Part shown: one piece after another, positions 44,059-56,957 of the stretch
Position numbering within the stretch: position 1 is the stretch's first letter
Layout of the letters: every line of letters begins with the position of its first letter
Assembly (NCBI RefSeq): GCF_001625195.1
Contig: NC_054390.1
Location: 6,669,222 to 6,733,221, forward strand
Direction of reading: 5' to 3'
Length of the DNA stretch: 64,000 nucleotides
From: Drechmeria coniospora
Lineage: Eukaryota > Ascomycota > Sordariomycetes > Hypocreales > Ophiocordycipitaceae
Position numbers and translations under genes: made by a program
Notes under the pieces: generated by a model
The model's input: only the letters and a program-made list of their open reading frames with translations
The model's database searches: none
Told to the model about the DNA's origin: nothing

Positions 44059-47000
44059 ATGGAGAGGGAGCACCCCCGTCCCCTCAGCCCGGACGCCCTC
44101 CGGGAGCTCAGGGAAGAGCTCACGATCCAGCAGGTCATCCTGACGTCGCTTCAGGATGTCGCCGCCGAGGGGGCCGAGCAGGAGCGTGACGAGATTGCCA
44201 GCGAGATATCGCGCTTGAAGGCCCTGCTGCGGCCGACGAAGACCCCGCAGCCGTTGTCGGGCGACGAGAATTCAAACGATCTTGGTGCGTCTCGACTCGG
44301 AGCCCTCTTCTCGTCGACCCAACGTGCTTGCTGCCCTTTTTTGTTTTCTTCGCCCTCTTCCCTCTCTTGTCATGCCGACCAACTGACCTTGCTGCCCGTA
44401 GGCCAACCACCACCGTCCCGGTCCAAGTCCCAGTCCGAGCCATCGTCACAGTCACCGTCACCGTCACCGTCACGGGCACGCTCGCCAACGCGCACCGGTA
44501 CGAATTCTCTGCGTCACGTCCTTGTCCTTTCTCGCCATTCCGTTCCGTTCGTGTTCCCGTTCCGTCGGTTCGCTTGCGTGATTGTGCGACTATCGGTCAT
44601 GCACCGACGACCTAATTCACGCGCCAGCCTTCCCGATCCATATCCTCGCCCGCCTCGTCGTTCCCTTCCACCCCGCAACCCCCACACTCGACGCTGTGCC
44701 GACAAACTGCCCGCACGTCGCCTCGTTGAAAGAGGTTCCCTCGTTACTGACGCCGTCGCAGCGCAGCATCCGGATCCCGATCCTGATCCAGTCACCTCGC
44801 CCACGCACCCGACGACGCCCCGCTGTACGGTCATGGACGATGAATCTCGGAGCTCGGCACGGAGCCAGAAGCGCTCTTTTGCATCGACGAGCTTGCCTCT
44901 CGGCCCGGATCGGTTCGCTTCCAAGCGTCGGACCCCCACACCGTCTGCCATGATGGGCCATCGTCCGCACGGCAGTCCCTCCTCCTTGGGAACTCTGGAC
45001 ATCATCGATCTCACGGGGTACGCCGTCCGCACCCTGCCGCGGTGCGCGCGAGCTAACGCGAGCAGGGATGATGTCGATGCCGATGCGATATGCATAGCCG
45101 AGCAGATCAGGCAGGAGAACAGGCACAGGCAAGAGGCCAGCGATAGGGAGCTTGCCCTGCGGTTGTCACAGGAAGCTCCGGTCGACGTCTTCAACGAACC
45201 GTTGCCGACGTTGCTCCCAACCTCCTACTCGAACCCGGCGATGATGCAGGCGGATGTTGCGTCGAGGCCGCCGGCGGTACAGACGCCTGGCAGGCATGAC
45301 GGCGCGAGTTGGCTCGTGGCTCAGACCCAGAATCCTCCGTCGCCGGCCTACAACCTGCCGGGCTCCTATCCCGCCGCCGGCCAGCCTCGCACCGTTGCCT
45401 CCTCGCCGGCGACCGCTCAACACTTTGGTCCCTATCCAATGACGCCTCGGCCGACGTCGAACCCCTTGCACGCCGGATACTTGCACACCGTGCCCGGCCA
45501 CAACTCGGCATCTGTACCGCCGCCGCTCTCCGCGCCCCCTGCGCCCCAGTTTGTGCTGGATTCGCAGGCATCGTCGTACGCCGACGGGTACGGCGCCTCA
45601 TCCAGTTCCCCGGCCTTTAGGATGGCCTCGACGCTGCCCACGTCCGGCGGAGGCTTGCTCGACATCATCAACAGCACCAGCATGTTCGACTACTCAAACT
45701 ACACGGACCAGAGCGGCAACGCCTTGCCCGAGAGGTTGACGAGCTACCTCCAAACCGCGTTCCACGACCCGCGCGTGACGGAAAAGGAGCTCGACGATCT
45801 CCTCCAAAACATCCGTCCCGACATGGACATTCCCGAGCGCAACCGAGATGGGACCCCGGCCGGGCTTAAGAGCTCGCTCTATCACCACCAAGAGCTGGCC
45901 CTCTCGTGGCTCAAGTCCATGGAGACGGGCACCAACAAGGGCGGCATCTTGGCCGACGACATGGGCCTCGGCAAGACCATCTCCATGCTCGCGCTGATGC
46001 TCGCGAGGCCCGCCCGAGGCCGGCCCAAGGTCAGTTGTCCGCCAGCCACGGACGCCCGCGACGCTAACGGGAGGCGCAGACGAACCTCATCGTCGGGCCG
46101 CTGTCGCTGCTTCGGCAGTGGGAGGAGGAGATCAAGTGCAGGACGAAGCTCTCCCACCGGCTGAGCGTCTTCATCTACCACGGCAAGAAGGCGACGACGG
46201 ATGAGCTGCTCCGCTACGACGTCGTCCTGACCACCTACGGCACCATTGCCCAGGAGTGGAAGCGCCTCGACAAGTTCGTCGAGGAGAATGCGGACCGCAA
46301 CATCGACTTCAACGACGCCGCCACCCTCTCCAAGTTCCCGCTCCTGCACCCCACAAAGGCCACCTTTTACAGGGTCATCCTCGACGAGGCCCAGTGCATC
46401 AAGAACAAGGATACCAAAACGGCCAAGGGCTGCCACAAGCTGCGCGCCACCTATCGTTGGTGCCTGACCGGCACCCCCATGATGAACGGCGTCCTCGAGC
46501 TCTTCTCCCTCGTCCACTTCCTGCGCATCAGGCCCTACAGCGCCTGGGAGAGGTTTCGTCAGGTACGGCGCCGCTTGCCCACCCCGTCCCGTCCACCCCG
46601 ACGCCGGTTGCTGACCCGTCGCAGGCCTTTGGCGTCCTCTTCGGCCGTCAAGGCGACCCCAAGAGCGTGGCCATGAGCAGGCTGCGCGCCCTGCTCAAGG
46701 CCATCATGCTCCGGCGCAAGAAGGATTCGCAGCTCAACGGCGAGCCGATCCTTAAGCTCCCGCCCAAGACCGAACGCGTCATCTACGCCGAGCTGACGCC
46801 CGACGAGCTGTCGTACTACAAGCAGCTCGAGAGCAAGTCCCAGGTCCAGTTCAGCAAGTACCTGAGGGACGGGAGCGTCGGCAAGAACTACTCGAGCATC
46901 CTCGTCCTGCTGCTGCGCTTGCGCCAAGCCTGCTGCCACCCCCACATGAATCTCGACGTCGAGGAGACGCATGCGGTCAACGGCCAGGAGGTCGTCGAGC

Positions 47001-48154
47001 TCGTCAAGACGCTCGACGGTGCCGTCGTGCAGAGGATCAAGGCCATGGAGGCCTTCGAATGCCCCATCTGCTTCGATGCCGTCCAGGCGCCGTCCTTCTT
47101 CATCCCCTGCGGCCACGACAGCTGCACCGACTGCCTGGCGCGCTTGGTCGAGACTGTTTCGATGGCCAACTCGCGCTCCGACGACAGGGCCGAAAAGCCA
47201 AAATGCCCCGTCTGCAGGGGCGGCTTCGACCCCGACAAGTGCTTCACGTACGAGACCTTTCGCACCGTCCACATGCCCGAGACGATTGTGAAGCAGGATC
47301 GCGGTGCGACGCCCGAGCGCGACTCCGATGCCGGCTCGGACTCGGGCTCGGGCTCCGAGTTTGCTTCCGACGATGAAGATGCCGACAAGCGCGGAAACCT
47401 GAAAGGATTTGTCGTCTACGACCCTGAGGATCCGAGCTCGACGCCGCCCAAGAAGGGCAAGATGGCCCAGTCGTCGTCGTCCAAGGAGATGAAAAAGTCG
47501 AGGGAAAAGGAAAAAACGAGCGAAGTCAAGCCGCACATGCTCAAGAGCCTGCGCGTGGAAGCGGCAAAGAACATTCACGCGTACAAAAAGTACATGCGCT
47601 ACCTGCGAAGGACGTGGATGCCTGCGGCCAAGGTGACGGAGTGCATGAACCTCCTCAAGTCGATCGAGGCGAGCGGGGAGAAGACGATCGTCTTCTCCCA
47701 GTGGACTCTGCTCCTCGATCTCCTGCAGGTGGCCATGTGGCACGACAAGTTCAAGCACAAGCCCCAGCGGTACGACGGAAGCATGTCAGGTGAGCAGCGA
47801 GCCAAGGCGGCCCTCGACTTCAAGGCACGACCCGACGTCACCGTCATGCTCGTCTCCCTGCGCGCCGGTAACGCAGGCCTCAACCTGACGTCTGCCAACC
47901 ACGTCATCATCATGGACCCCTTCTGGAACCCCTACATCGAGATGCAGGCGGTTGATAGGGCGTACCGCATCGGCCAGAATCGCGAGGTTAACGTCTACCG
48001 CATCCTCACCCGGGAGACGGTCGAGGACCGCATCATTGCGCTCCAGGAACGCAAAAAGGAGATTGTCGAGGCGGCGCTGGACGAGACCGAGAGCATGAAG
48101 ATTGGCCGTCTCAACGTCAACGAATTAAAATTCCTCTTCAACACGAGGGACTGA
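44059..48154 (+). CDS. Uls1/Ris1-type SNF2 ATPase with RING finger
   Basis: Proposed exons: 44059-44284, 44402-44497, 44762-45017, 45066-46029, 46080-46562, 46625-48154, about 1184 residues; the last three introns are solid, the 264-nt third is less certain because its sequence is open. A Ser/Pro-rich N-terminus contains IIDLTG, which resembles a SUMO-interaction motif. The ATPase core starts at YHHQELALSWL; Walker A/motif I is DDMGLGKT (~489), motif II DEAQCIKNKD (~615), motif III CLTGTPMMN. A C3HC4 RING (CPICFDAV...CGHDSC...CPVCRGGF, ~820-873) sits between the lobes, and the C-lobe has KTIVFSQWTLLLD, SLRAGNAGLNLT and DRAYRIGQ. DEAQ and the inserted RING match Uls1-type SUMO-targeted ubiquitin ligase/translocases rather than Rad5, which also has a HIRAN domain not seen here. 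Confidence 0.9.
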
Positions 48155-48657
48155 CGAGCTGGCTTCGTTGGCCTGCCGCCTCTTCCGCCGCTCTCAACCC
48201 CTTATTCTGCCTTCCTGCAGCGCCGCTGCTGGGCATGGAACGGATATGGTATGCAATCGCGCGACCTTGGTCTGGCACTGGAGAACACGAGGCGAGCAAT
48301 GCTACTGGATAGTGCATGTCCGCTCGCGCTCGAATTGAATTGGACAGAGGTTTTTTTTAGTTCCAGAATTGCCTAGGCTATAATATTACTTCTATCCATG
48401 CCATGGCTCTGCTCTTGCCTAGGGTATATGCTACAGTTTGGAACCGAACCCAATCCATCGGCCAGCATGGCTCGCTCCACCATGCCGTTTTCTCCTCGTC
48501 ACGTTCAGGCATCGTCTTGATCCATATGCTGCGCCTGGCCTTCGAGCCAGCCCAACACGGTTGCTCGATTTTTAGCAGCGTCCGCCGCGGTCATTACGGG
48601 GCTTAAAGCGGTCCTCGTAATGGCGCGCGGTGTGCTTAGCCTCTGAAGCTGCTCATG
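48155..48657. other. Convergent spacer between SNF2-RING and MED17 genes
   Basis: 3' regions of two convergent genes; no additional gene seen. Confidence 0.5.
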
Positions 48658-50681
48658 CTATGAGGTAGCCCTGGAAGCAATCTCATCGACCGATTCCTCC
48701 AGCGTCTGGCTTTCGCTGGCCTCTTGTTCCGAAGAGGTCCACGTCCACGTCCTGAGGTCCCGCCTGCCCTGTGCCCTGACGACGCCGGCGAGCACGATGG
48801 CGGGATAGGCGTCTCGGCTCTCGACGGAAAGGTGGACGAGCGGATCGTCGGCATCGCCGTCGCGGATGCTCGTGCCGATCATGTCGCGGGACCATTCGAC
48901 TTTGGGAAACGAGCGAACGAGTCGGGCAAATGCGTGCCGGCCGAGGGAGCGGGCAACTGCGGCGTGCGTGTAGTCCGCCAGGGCGGCGAGGGTGGAGTAC
49001 CCGTCGGCCAGGGGGGCGTCCGACCCCTTGAGCGGCGAGTCGGCTGGTAGGTGAACGTGGTAGTAGCTGCCGGTGAAGGGGAGGAGAAAGGTGCGGCCTC
49101 GGATGGTGAGCGAAGTATCGGCAAGGATGGTGAGCCTGATGGTGAATTCGAGAGGCTGCAACATATGTCGGATCAACGTCTGCGTGGCTGACGGCTGGTT
49201 GGGGCCGCCAGGGCCGGCGTCGGCGGTGCAGGCCTGCGTCGTGTGCAGGGCAAAGGAGGCAGGCAGGCCCGTCTTCCTGATGGCCTTGACGAGGTTGGCG
49301 GCGTGACGGGTGCAGGCGCGCACGTTGAGCATGTACATGGCGCGGGCGATGATGGGCCGCAGCAGCGTGTAGGTCTGCTGGCCCCTGGAGCGAGAGACGT
49401 GCGGCGGCAGGGGCCGAGTCCTCATAAGCTCGTTGTACCTGTGAGCGTAGCTGAGCAGGATGTGCAGTGACGAGGAGATCGCCTCGGCCGTGTCGGACTC
49501 GGGCAGCGTCGAGTCGTCTGCGGGGCAGGAATCGAGGGACAGCAGCTCGAAGGTGATCCTGGTCGACTTGTCGACGTCGAACAGGAGCCGTCGTCCTTCG
49601 AATCGGACATCGTAGGCCATCAGCGCCCGCGACTCCCGGGTCAGCTCGTGCCAGAGTTCCTGGGTGAAGATGGTGTTGCGGGCCTCGAGGATGCGGTGCT
49701 CGAGCGAGGTGTCGTCGCGTCGTCGGCGGGGGACAGACCGGCCGACGACCTTGCCGTTCTTCTCGTATGTGACAACGAGGCCCTCGGAGACGCCGCCTAA
49801 GCGGTCGAGATCAAGCTCGACGGCGCCGTCGTCGCCTCTCCGCATCGGGGCGAGACTGTTGCTCTTGAACTCGGGCGCCGCTGGTCTGAAGGTCAGCGGG
49901 CCATGGATGTTGGAGCGTAAGGATCGTCGTGGGTGGGCGGTTGGACGTACCCTCCGAGAAGCCGAACCTGACGCCCAGCGTGTTTCTCTCCTTCGGCACC
50001 TTGCAAACGGACCAGCCGGCCTGCTTGACGGCCAGGACATCCTCCCAGTACTTGCTTTCGGCGGCGACCTCACGGTCCAGAAAGGCGGTCGCCTCGCGGG
50101 CGGCGTTGCGTGCCTTGTCAATCTCCATCAGGGTCCATCCGATGGCGACCTCGGCCTGCTCCTTGGTCCTCGCCTCGTTGACGGTGGGTTCGCCGAGCTT
50201 GTCGGCGCCGAGGGTGCCGATGCCGACCATGTCGCGGAGCTGCTGGGAGAGGGTGAGGCCGGCGTGCGTCGGGTTCTGCTTGGAGAGGAGGAGGGAGAGG
50301 GTGTCGAGGGTCAGCATGGCCGTGTTCCCGGCGACGCTGCTCGAGTTAGCATTCAATTCCCTGTAGGATCTGTAGGAAGTCATACTCGAGGTTCTTGAGG
50401 ACTTCGAGGCGGGCCAGGAGGGGATCCTTGGCGGCCTCGTCGTCGTCGTCGTTGTCGACCCCGTCTTGGTCATCGTCGTCCGACATGGCGTCGCCGTCCG
50501 GCCCGGCCACGCCATTCTCCTCGCTGATTTTGATCTCCTCCCTCAGCTTGTCCGCCGTGAGGGCTCGGAATCCGCCAGGTTGGGCATTGACGCGCGCGAC
50601 GAACTCGCCGATGCTCTTGCTCTTGTTGTCAGCAACGGGAAATGGACGCAGGGACAGCGGTGGACCGTCGTTGGACGCCAT
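48658..50681 (-). CDS. MED17: Mediator complex subunit 17 (Srb4)
   Basis: Three exons: 50681-50386, 50336-49951, 49880-48658, about 634 residues; introns have GTATGA/CTAAC and GTACGT/CTGAC signals and matching phases. The N-terminus (SLRPFPVADNKSKSIGEFV, GGFRALTADKLREEI) and the block AMLTLDTLSLLLSK are typical of Med17, followed by a coiled-coil-like segment (ARNAAREATAFLD), GWSVCKVP, LGVRFGFSEAAPEF and a long C-terminal domain. An acidic insert (DDDDQDGVDNDDDDE) lies near residue 70. Med17 is the core head-module scaffold needed for RNA polymerase II transcription. It shares its upstream region with phosphofructokinase. Confidence 0.92.
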
Positions 50682-51995
50682 TCCGACGTGATTATGGAAG
50701 CGTCATGTATCGAATCGAACAAATTGTTTCCCTCGAGCATCAACCGACACAAGGACTCCGTCGTCTGGGGCCAGACCGCCAACGGCACCAGTACCTTGTC
50801 GACGAAATACGATGGAGGTTGGTGTTGATGAATAGCGGTGGGCGATACTGTAGATAGCGGTGGACGGAGTGGGGCACGACGAACAATGGCTGATGAGCTG
50901 TACTCGGTACTTACGTGCAAGTACTTGAGCTCCGTACAGAGTACTGTACTGTAAGTACTTACTGTATGTGTAAATATTCCGTAGGGGTTCTTTCACTTGC
51001 TTCAGTGCATCTGGACTGACGGAAGACCCATTAAAAGCTACTATATCTATCTAACTTAAGTACCTATATATCGACCTGCAATACCTAACCTACTTTCGGA
51101 GTATTACTGCCATGTAGAGTAGGTAGTGCTACCTGGATGAAAACATCACGACTATTTTACCTACCTAGTAATTGCCTACAGTGTTTATCCGCAAAGAACA
51201 TGTAAGTACTTACTATTAGTACTTGTACTGTACTGTTCTGTACTTGTACTGTACTGTTCTGTACTTGTACTGTACTGTACTTACTGTACTTACTGTACTT
51301 GTACTGTAATGCTCTACTTCGTATGTACCTGTACATCCCTTCTCGTCCTTGCAGTCCCTCCTTCCTAGTTGCCCAGGCACCAAGCCACGCCACTGAAACC
51401 GAGGGAAAGCACGATGGTACGGATTGCATCGAACGGGGAAGCACCTCATATTGATACTTGGTAGGTGCGATCTAGGTGTATACAGTGCATTTAGTGTACT
51501 TCAGTACACCTAGGTGTACTGGTCCATGTCCTGTGCAGGTATTATGGTCATGCATGTGCGAGTAAAGGTACACTACGGGTACTTATAAACTACCAGTCGG
51601 TTAGTACTGTTCGGAGTACTGTACTGTACAGTACTTAGGTATCTCGCTCGGGGTCCACCTCTGGCAGTTGCGATGTGACTATTCCAAAAGCCGGAAAGAG
51701 CTTGTTGAGCTCAATTCCCCTCCGCGCCCCCGCCGCCCCTCCTCTCACCTTGGTTCCTCATCCATCATCAACCGAACTGGCTCCAGCGACGGCACTTGTA
51801 GAGTCCCAGAGCCATCGACGCCGCAGCTTCATCATCCTGCTTCCCCCTAAACACACCTACAATCTCCGCCGCGTCCTCTCCATCGTATCGTACTGCAGCA
51901 TTATCTCCGACGTCATTCTCTGCGGCGGGACAAAAGGCCCGCCTTGACCGACCGACTCCAATTCTGCCGTCATCCCCCACAGTCCACGACCCAGG
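50682..51995. promoter_or_regulatory. Divergent upstream region of MED17 and phosphofructokinase
   Basis: 1.3 kb between two head-to-head housekeeping genes. It holds GTACTGTAC/TACTTGTACTG words and a pyrimidine-rich stretch just before the phosphofructokinase start (51,715-51,860). No coding signal. Confidence 0.5.
51220..51308. repeat. 21-bp tandem repeat of TACTTGTACTGTACTGTTCTG
   Basis: Two full copies and decayed flanking copies built from GTACTGTAC words. Confidence 0.8.
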
Positions 51996-54497
51996 ATGGC
52001 GCTGGCGAAAAAGAAGATCGCCATCATGACCTCGGGAGGTGACTCTCCCGGCATGAACGGCGTCGTCCGTGCCGTCGTCCGCATGGCCATCCACAAGGGC
52101 TGCGACGCCTACGCCGTCTACGAAGGCTACGAGGGGCTCGTCCGCGGAGGCGACTACATCAAGAAGATGGAGTGGCAAGACGTCCGCGGCTGGCTGTCCG
52201 AGGGAGGAACCCTCATCGGCACCGCACGCTGCATGGCCTTTTACGAACGAGACGGACGCCGCAAGGCGGCCAAGAACATGGTCCTCAACGGCATCGACGC
52301 CCTCATCATCTGCGGCGGAGACGGTTCCCTGACGGGTGCCGACAAGTTCCGGGCCGAGTGGCCCTCGCTCCTCAAGGAGCTCGTCGAAACGGGCGACCTT
52401 TCCCAAGACCAGATGGCCACCTACAAGCACCTCAACATCGTCGGCATCGTCGGCTCCATCGACAATGACCTCTCCGGCACCGACGCCACCATCGGCTGCT
52501 ACTCGGCCCTCTCGCGCATCTGCGAGATGGTCGACTACATCGAGGCCACGGCCTCGTCGCACTCGCGCGCCTTCGTCATCGAGGTCATGGGCCGCCACTG
52601 CGGCTGGCTCGCCCTCCTCGCCGGCGTCGCCACGGGCGCCGACTTTGTCTTCATCCCCGAGCGTCCCCAGGACCACGACTGGCGCACGGACATGGCTCTC
52701 GTCGTGAGAAGGGTGCGTTTTGTCGTCGTCCCGTCCCCCGGGCCCGCTGACCGATGACTGACTGACGGCGGACGGCAGCATCGCAAGCTGGGCAAGAGAA
52801 AGACGATCGTCATCGTCGCCGAGGGTGCCCGCGACAAGAACGGCGCCAAGATAACGTCGGTCGAGATCAAGGACCTCCTCGCCGACAAGAGCCACGACGG
52901 CCTCGGCCTCGACACGCGCATCACGACGCTCGGACACGTCCAGCGCGGCGGAACCGCCGTCGCCTACGACCGCATCCTCGCCACCCTCCAGGGCGTCGAG
53001 GCCGTCAACGCCGTGCTCGAGGCCTCGCCCGAGACGGAGACGTGCTTCATCGCCATCAACGAGAACAAGCTCGTGCGCAAGCCGCTCATGAAGGCCGTCG
53101 AGGAGACCAAGGAGCTCGCCGCCGCCGTCGAGGCCAAGGAGTTCGAGAAGGCCATGTCGCTGCGAGACACGGAGTTTGCCGATCAGTACAGGTCGTACCT
53201 GACGACGACCAACGTCATGGTCGACGACCACAAGCTGCCGGAGAAGAATGTAGGTCCGGCCGGCTGGCCAGCCACGCCCGAGAACTGCCGCGACGGACGC
53301 TGACGTGGGCCCCCCGACGCGCCGCAGCGCATGAAGATAGGTTTCATCAACGTCGGCGCTCCCGCCGGCGGCATGAACGCGGCCGTCCGCGCCGCCGTCG
53401 CCTACTGCGTCAGCCGTGGCCACCAGCCCATGGCCATCCACAACGGCTTCGCCGGCTTCGCCCGCCACCACGACGACAAGCCGATCGGCGCCGTCCGTCC
53501 CTTCGACTGGCTCGAGGTCGACGGCTGGGCCAGCAAGGGCGGCTCCGAGATCGGCACCAACCGCGAGCTGCCCTCGGAGTCGGGCATGGAGCTCATCGCC
53601 AACCTCATCGAGCAGCACGAGTTCGACGCCCTCTTCATCGTCGGCGGCTTCGAGGCCTTCCACTCGGTCTCGCAGCTGCGCAAGGCGCGGGACCAGTACC
53701 CCTCCCTCTGCATCCCCATCTGCCTCCTGCCGGCGACCATCTCGAACAACGTGCCGGGCACGGAGTACTCGCTCGGCTCCGACACGTGCCTCAACGAGCT
53801 CGTCAACTACTGCGACAAGATCAGGCAGTCGGCCTCGGCCACGCGCCGCCGCGTCTTCGTCATCGAGACGCAGGGCGGCCGCTCGGGCTACGTCGCGACG
53901 CTCAGCGGCCTCAGCGTCGGCGCCGCCGCCGTCTACACGCCCGAGGAGGGCATCAGCCTCGAGATGCTGAACTCGGACGTGATGCACCTCAAGAAGGTCT
54001 TCACCAACGACAAGGGCCAGTCGCGCGCCGGCCGGCTGATCCTCGTCAACGAGAAGGCGAGCAAGGTCTACGACGCGAAGCTCATTGCGAGCATCATCCG
54101 CGACGAGGCCCACGATCGCTTCGAGAGCCGCGAGAGCATCCCCGGCCACGTCCAGCAGGGCGGCGTCCCGTCGCCCATGGACCGCTGCCGCGCCGTCCGG
54201 CTCGCCATCAAGTGCATCCAGCACCTCGAGGACTTTGGCCGCAACGCCCACAACCGGGTCAAGAAGGACCCCAACAGCACCACGGTCATCGGCATCCAGG
54301 GCTCCGAGGTCGTCTTCACGCCCATCAAGGTGCTCGAGGAGGAGGGCACCGACTGGCCCAACCGGCGGCCCAAGGTGGCCCACTGGCTCTCGCTCCGCTC
54401 CGTCGTCGACGTCCTCGGCGGCAGGCCCGACTATCCCAAGCCCGAGAAGAGTCTGAAAGGGCTCGTCGCGAAGGACACGAAGCGCGGCATAGTGTGA
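51996..54497 (+). CDS. PFK1: ATP-dependent 6-phosphofructokinase
   Basis: Exons 51996-52712, 52779-53249, 53328-54497, about 785 residues, the usual length for duplicated eukaryotic PFK subunits. The N-half is catalytic: [15 protein letters not shown] binds [13 protein letters not shown] and [15 protein letters not shown] carry catalytic residues, [10 protein letters not shown] and GHVQRGGTA bind substrate. The C-half ([17 protein letters not shown]...) is the diverged regulatory half, expected to bind fructose-2,6-bisphosphate and other effectors. Cytosolic; commits fructose-6-phosphate to glycolysis. The N-terminal extension found in yeast subunits is absent. Confidence 0.96.
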
Positions 54498-54979
54498 CGC
54501 GACGGGCATGCCGGCCGACCTCCTTGCCCCGCCTCGTGTGATTTTCCACCCATGACAGACAGTCTTTCGTTTGGCGTCACCCGAACAGTCGTGTGTCCCT
54601 CGGGAGCATTACCTACAACGCATCTTCCGTTTGTAGCATGACCCACTGCAGCAGTATTTCGCTTGGAGTTGGTGAGGCGGTTGCTTTTGATACGATTGAT
54701 CATTTCGTTTGCCTCCCCGCTGCCCGACTGCAATGTGAAGCCGATGACGACGCAACCGACAGCGGACTTTTTTTGCCACACTACGAGGTACCCAAGACTC
54801 GGCGGCGGTGACCGTGTGGTAAAGTATCCATTATTCATTATAAATCCGTCGCTCCATGTGCAGCCAAATGCTATATCTACTCGAGTTCGACGGTCAAACG
54901 TGCGCCTTGTCCCGTCCGCCCAAACGCCACGTCGGGAATGACGATTCCCTTCCCCATCCCCCCAGAGCATCGTCGGCTC
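54498..54979. other. Convergent spacer between phosphofructokinase and GH16 genes
   Basis: 3' regions of convergent genes; nothing else recognised. Confidence 0.5.
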
Positions 54980-55918
54980 TCAGTTACATCGGATGCTCTT
55001 GAAGGTGCCCGATTGGTCTCCGTAGACGTACTCCTTGACGCTCTTGGTCGTCGGCTCATCGGCACCGGCATAGTCGACGACGGAAATGCTCTTGTAGTAT
55101 GCCGAAAAGGGCGCCTTGGACCAGTCGGCGTACCCGCCGGCCCACTGGACGGTTCCCGGGGCGGCGCTGCCGCGTCCGGCAACCCAGCTGCCGAGCTTGA
55201 CCTGCATGGGCGTCTGGGGAAAGCCTTGCCCGCCGTTGGCGTCGTTGTAGGCCAGCGTGCGAACGACGGCTGCGTCGATGGTCCAGACGACGGCCGTCGA
55301 GTTCCACTGGATGCCGTAGGTGTGAAAGGTGCTAGCCGGGTTGCTGACGGGATGGAACTTGCCGCGGTCGTAGGTGGATGTGTTGCCTTTGCTGAAGTAG
55401 TTGGTCTGGGCCTGGCTGCTATCGCTGCCGATCCACTCCCAGTCGATCTAGAGGATCCGATCATCAGCGCCGTTCCGATCGACGGTACGCGAGGCGCGCT
55501 CACCTCGTCGAGATCATCCGACTGCAGCACAACGCTCGTGACGATGCCTTGGCCCGGTGCGGCCTGGAGGACGACGTCGACACGTCCGAAGAATATGTAC
55601 TTGCTCGTCATGATGGTCGGTGCATCCGTTTCCTTCCCGACCGTGAAGACGGCCCCTTGGCCGTTGTACTGGATGGTGGTGCCTGCGACCGGGTTGAATG
55701 CCACACAGGGGCCGGATGTAAAGTTGCAACTTACCTTTTCATTCCCAAACGCAGGGTCCGCGGGGCACGCTGCCGACGCTCGTCAGGTACTTGCAGACAT
55801 GGACAAGAACTGACAGGGGAAACGTACTGGTAGCGAGGGGGTTGCAGACGGTCGAGGTCTGGGCGTAGACGAGGGACGAGGATGCCACCAGGGCTGCGGC
55901 CGTCGATCGGAAGAACAT
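54980..55918 (-). CDS. Crh-type GH16 chitin-glucan transglycosylase
   Basis: Exons 55918-55828, 55769-55735, 55668-55504, 55447-54980, about 252 residues. Signal peptide MFFRSTAAALVASSSLVYAQ, then CNPLAT plus TCPADPAFG, YIFFGRVDVVLQAAPGQGI, VTSVVLQSDDLDEIDWEWIG with the ExDxE catalytic triad (spanning the 55448-55503 intron), YGIQWNSTAVVWTID, and a C-terminal Cys in FKSIRC. These are the signatures of Crh1/Utr2 enzymes that link chitin to beta-glucan in the wall. The protein stops straight after the catalytic domain, without the Ser/Thr-rich region and GPI signal of yeast Crh1, so it is probably freely secreted. The acceptor of the second intron (55669) was chosen by phase and is less certain. 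Confidence 0.9.
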
Positions 55919-56900
55919 GGCGTGAGCTCTTCGGGGTTGGACGGCACAGGTAGGAAGGAAGGTACGCAGAAAGGCGTACAAGTAAGGGGGGGGGGGGACG
56001 CAAGAAGGCAAACGAGAAGGAAGGCAGGCAGGAAGCTGGACGCCGGTAAGTTGGGGTGTAAGTGAGCAGCTGGTAGCAGCAACAGCAGTGACGGGTGAGG
56101 GGGGTTGAAAGACAAGAATCGACGTGATCAAGGGACTTGAGAGCATCTCTCTACGCAAGAACGAGTGCGCTTCAGCATCATATATGGACGGCCACGACAA
56201 GGGTTCGGGTCTTTGGCAAGATGGTGATCAATATGGCGCGGGCACCAGGGCAACGGGCCGCCATGGCCACCAGCCGTGTCTCACCCATGGTGGGCCGGAC
56301 GAGGAACGGATGCAGCTGCCGTGGTGCGAACCGGCTGGGGAATATGGCTTTATTTTTGGAGCATATCTGGTTGCCGAGATGGGTCGTCGTGTCGCATGGC
56401 TCGGATGATGCATGCGAGAGGGAGGACGGTTCGCTTGGTGTTGGCGTCGGTGGATAAGGCTAGCCGGTTGGCCAAGATACAACCATTCCAGCATCAGGTG
56501 CCGGCGGAGGAAGAATTGGGGTCAGCCGAGCGCAAGGGAATTTTCGTGGACGCTGTGCGAGTAGGGAACCCGTACGGCAGCGGTGGTGACGATGGAAAAA
56601 GGAAAGGGATGAGGGAAAAAGAAAGGTTTGCGGGATGGGCGGTGTTGTCTTGCCTGGCTTCGACACGCACCACGGCGTTCGTCTGGTTCTTCTCGCAACA
56701 TCCCGTCTCAAGCGGCAACATCGCACAGTCAACCTTTAGGCCAACAGCTACGGCTGCCGTGCCATCGGCGTCTGACCTCGAGGCGCTGCCGGCAAGGGCG
56801 GTGATTTGTCCAAGCCAAGGGTGCAGGGGGGTTGGGTCGGATCGTGCTGCGGCTGTCGGAGCTCGCAGGGAGGTAGGCACTACAGCAGGGATGGATGTCA

Positions 56901-56957
56901 GTACCAAGGACGGAAGACAGCACCAAGGACGGAAGACAGTACCAAGGACGGAAGAGG
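56901..56957. repeat. 19-20 bp triplicate (ACCAAGGACGGAAGACAG)
   Basis: Three tandem copies with single-base differences. Confidence 0.85.

Noticed and set aside
44498..44761. Reading the SNF2-RING protein straight through this stretch
   Set aside because: The sequence is open but low-complexity Arg/Pro; GTACGA, CTGAC and GCAG signals and matching phases favour an intron, though read-through cannot be excluded.
51768..54509. Open frame of 913 codons on the minus strand over phosphofructokinase
   Set aside because: It covers the introns of a canonical PFK gene in antisense and lacks recognisable blocks; explained by GC bias.
53042..54541. Second long plus-strand frame over phosphofructokinase
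   Set aside because: Arg/His/Gly-rich out-of-frame shadow of the third PFK exon.
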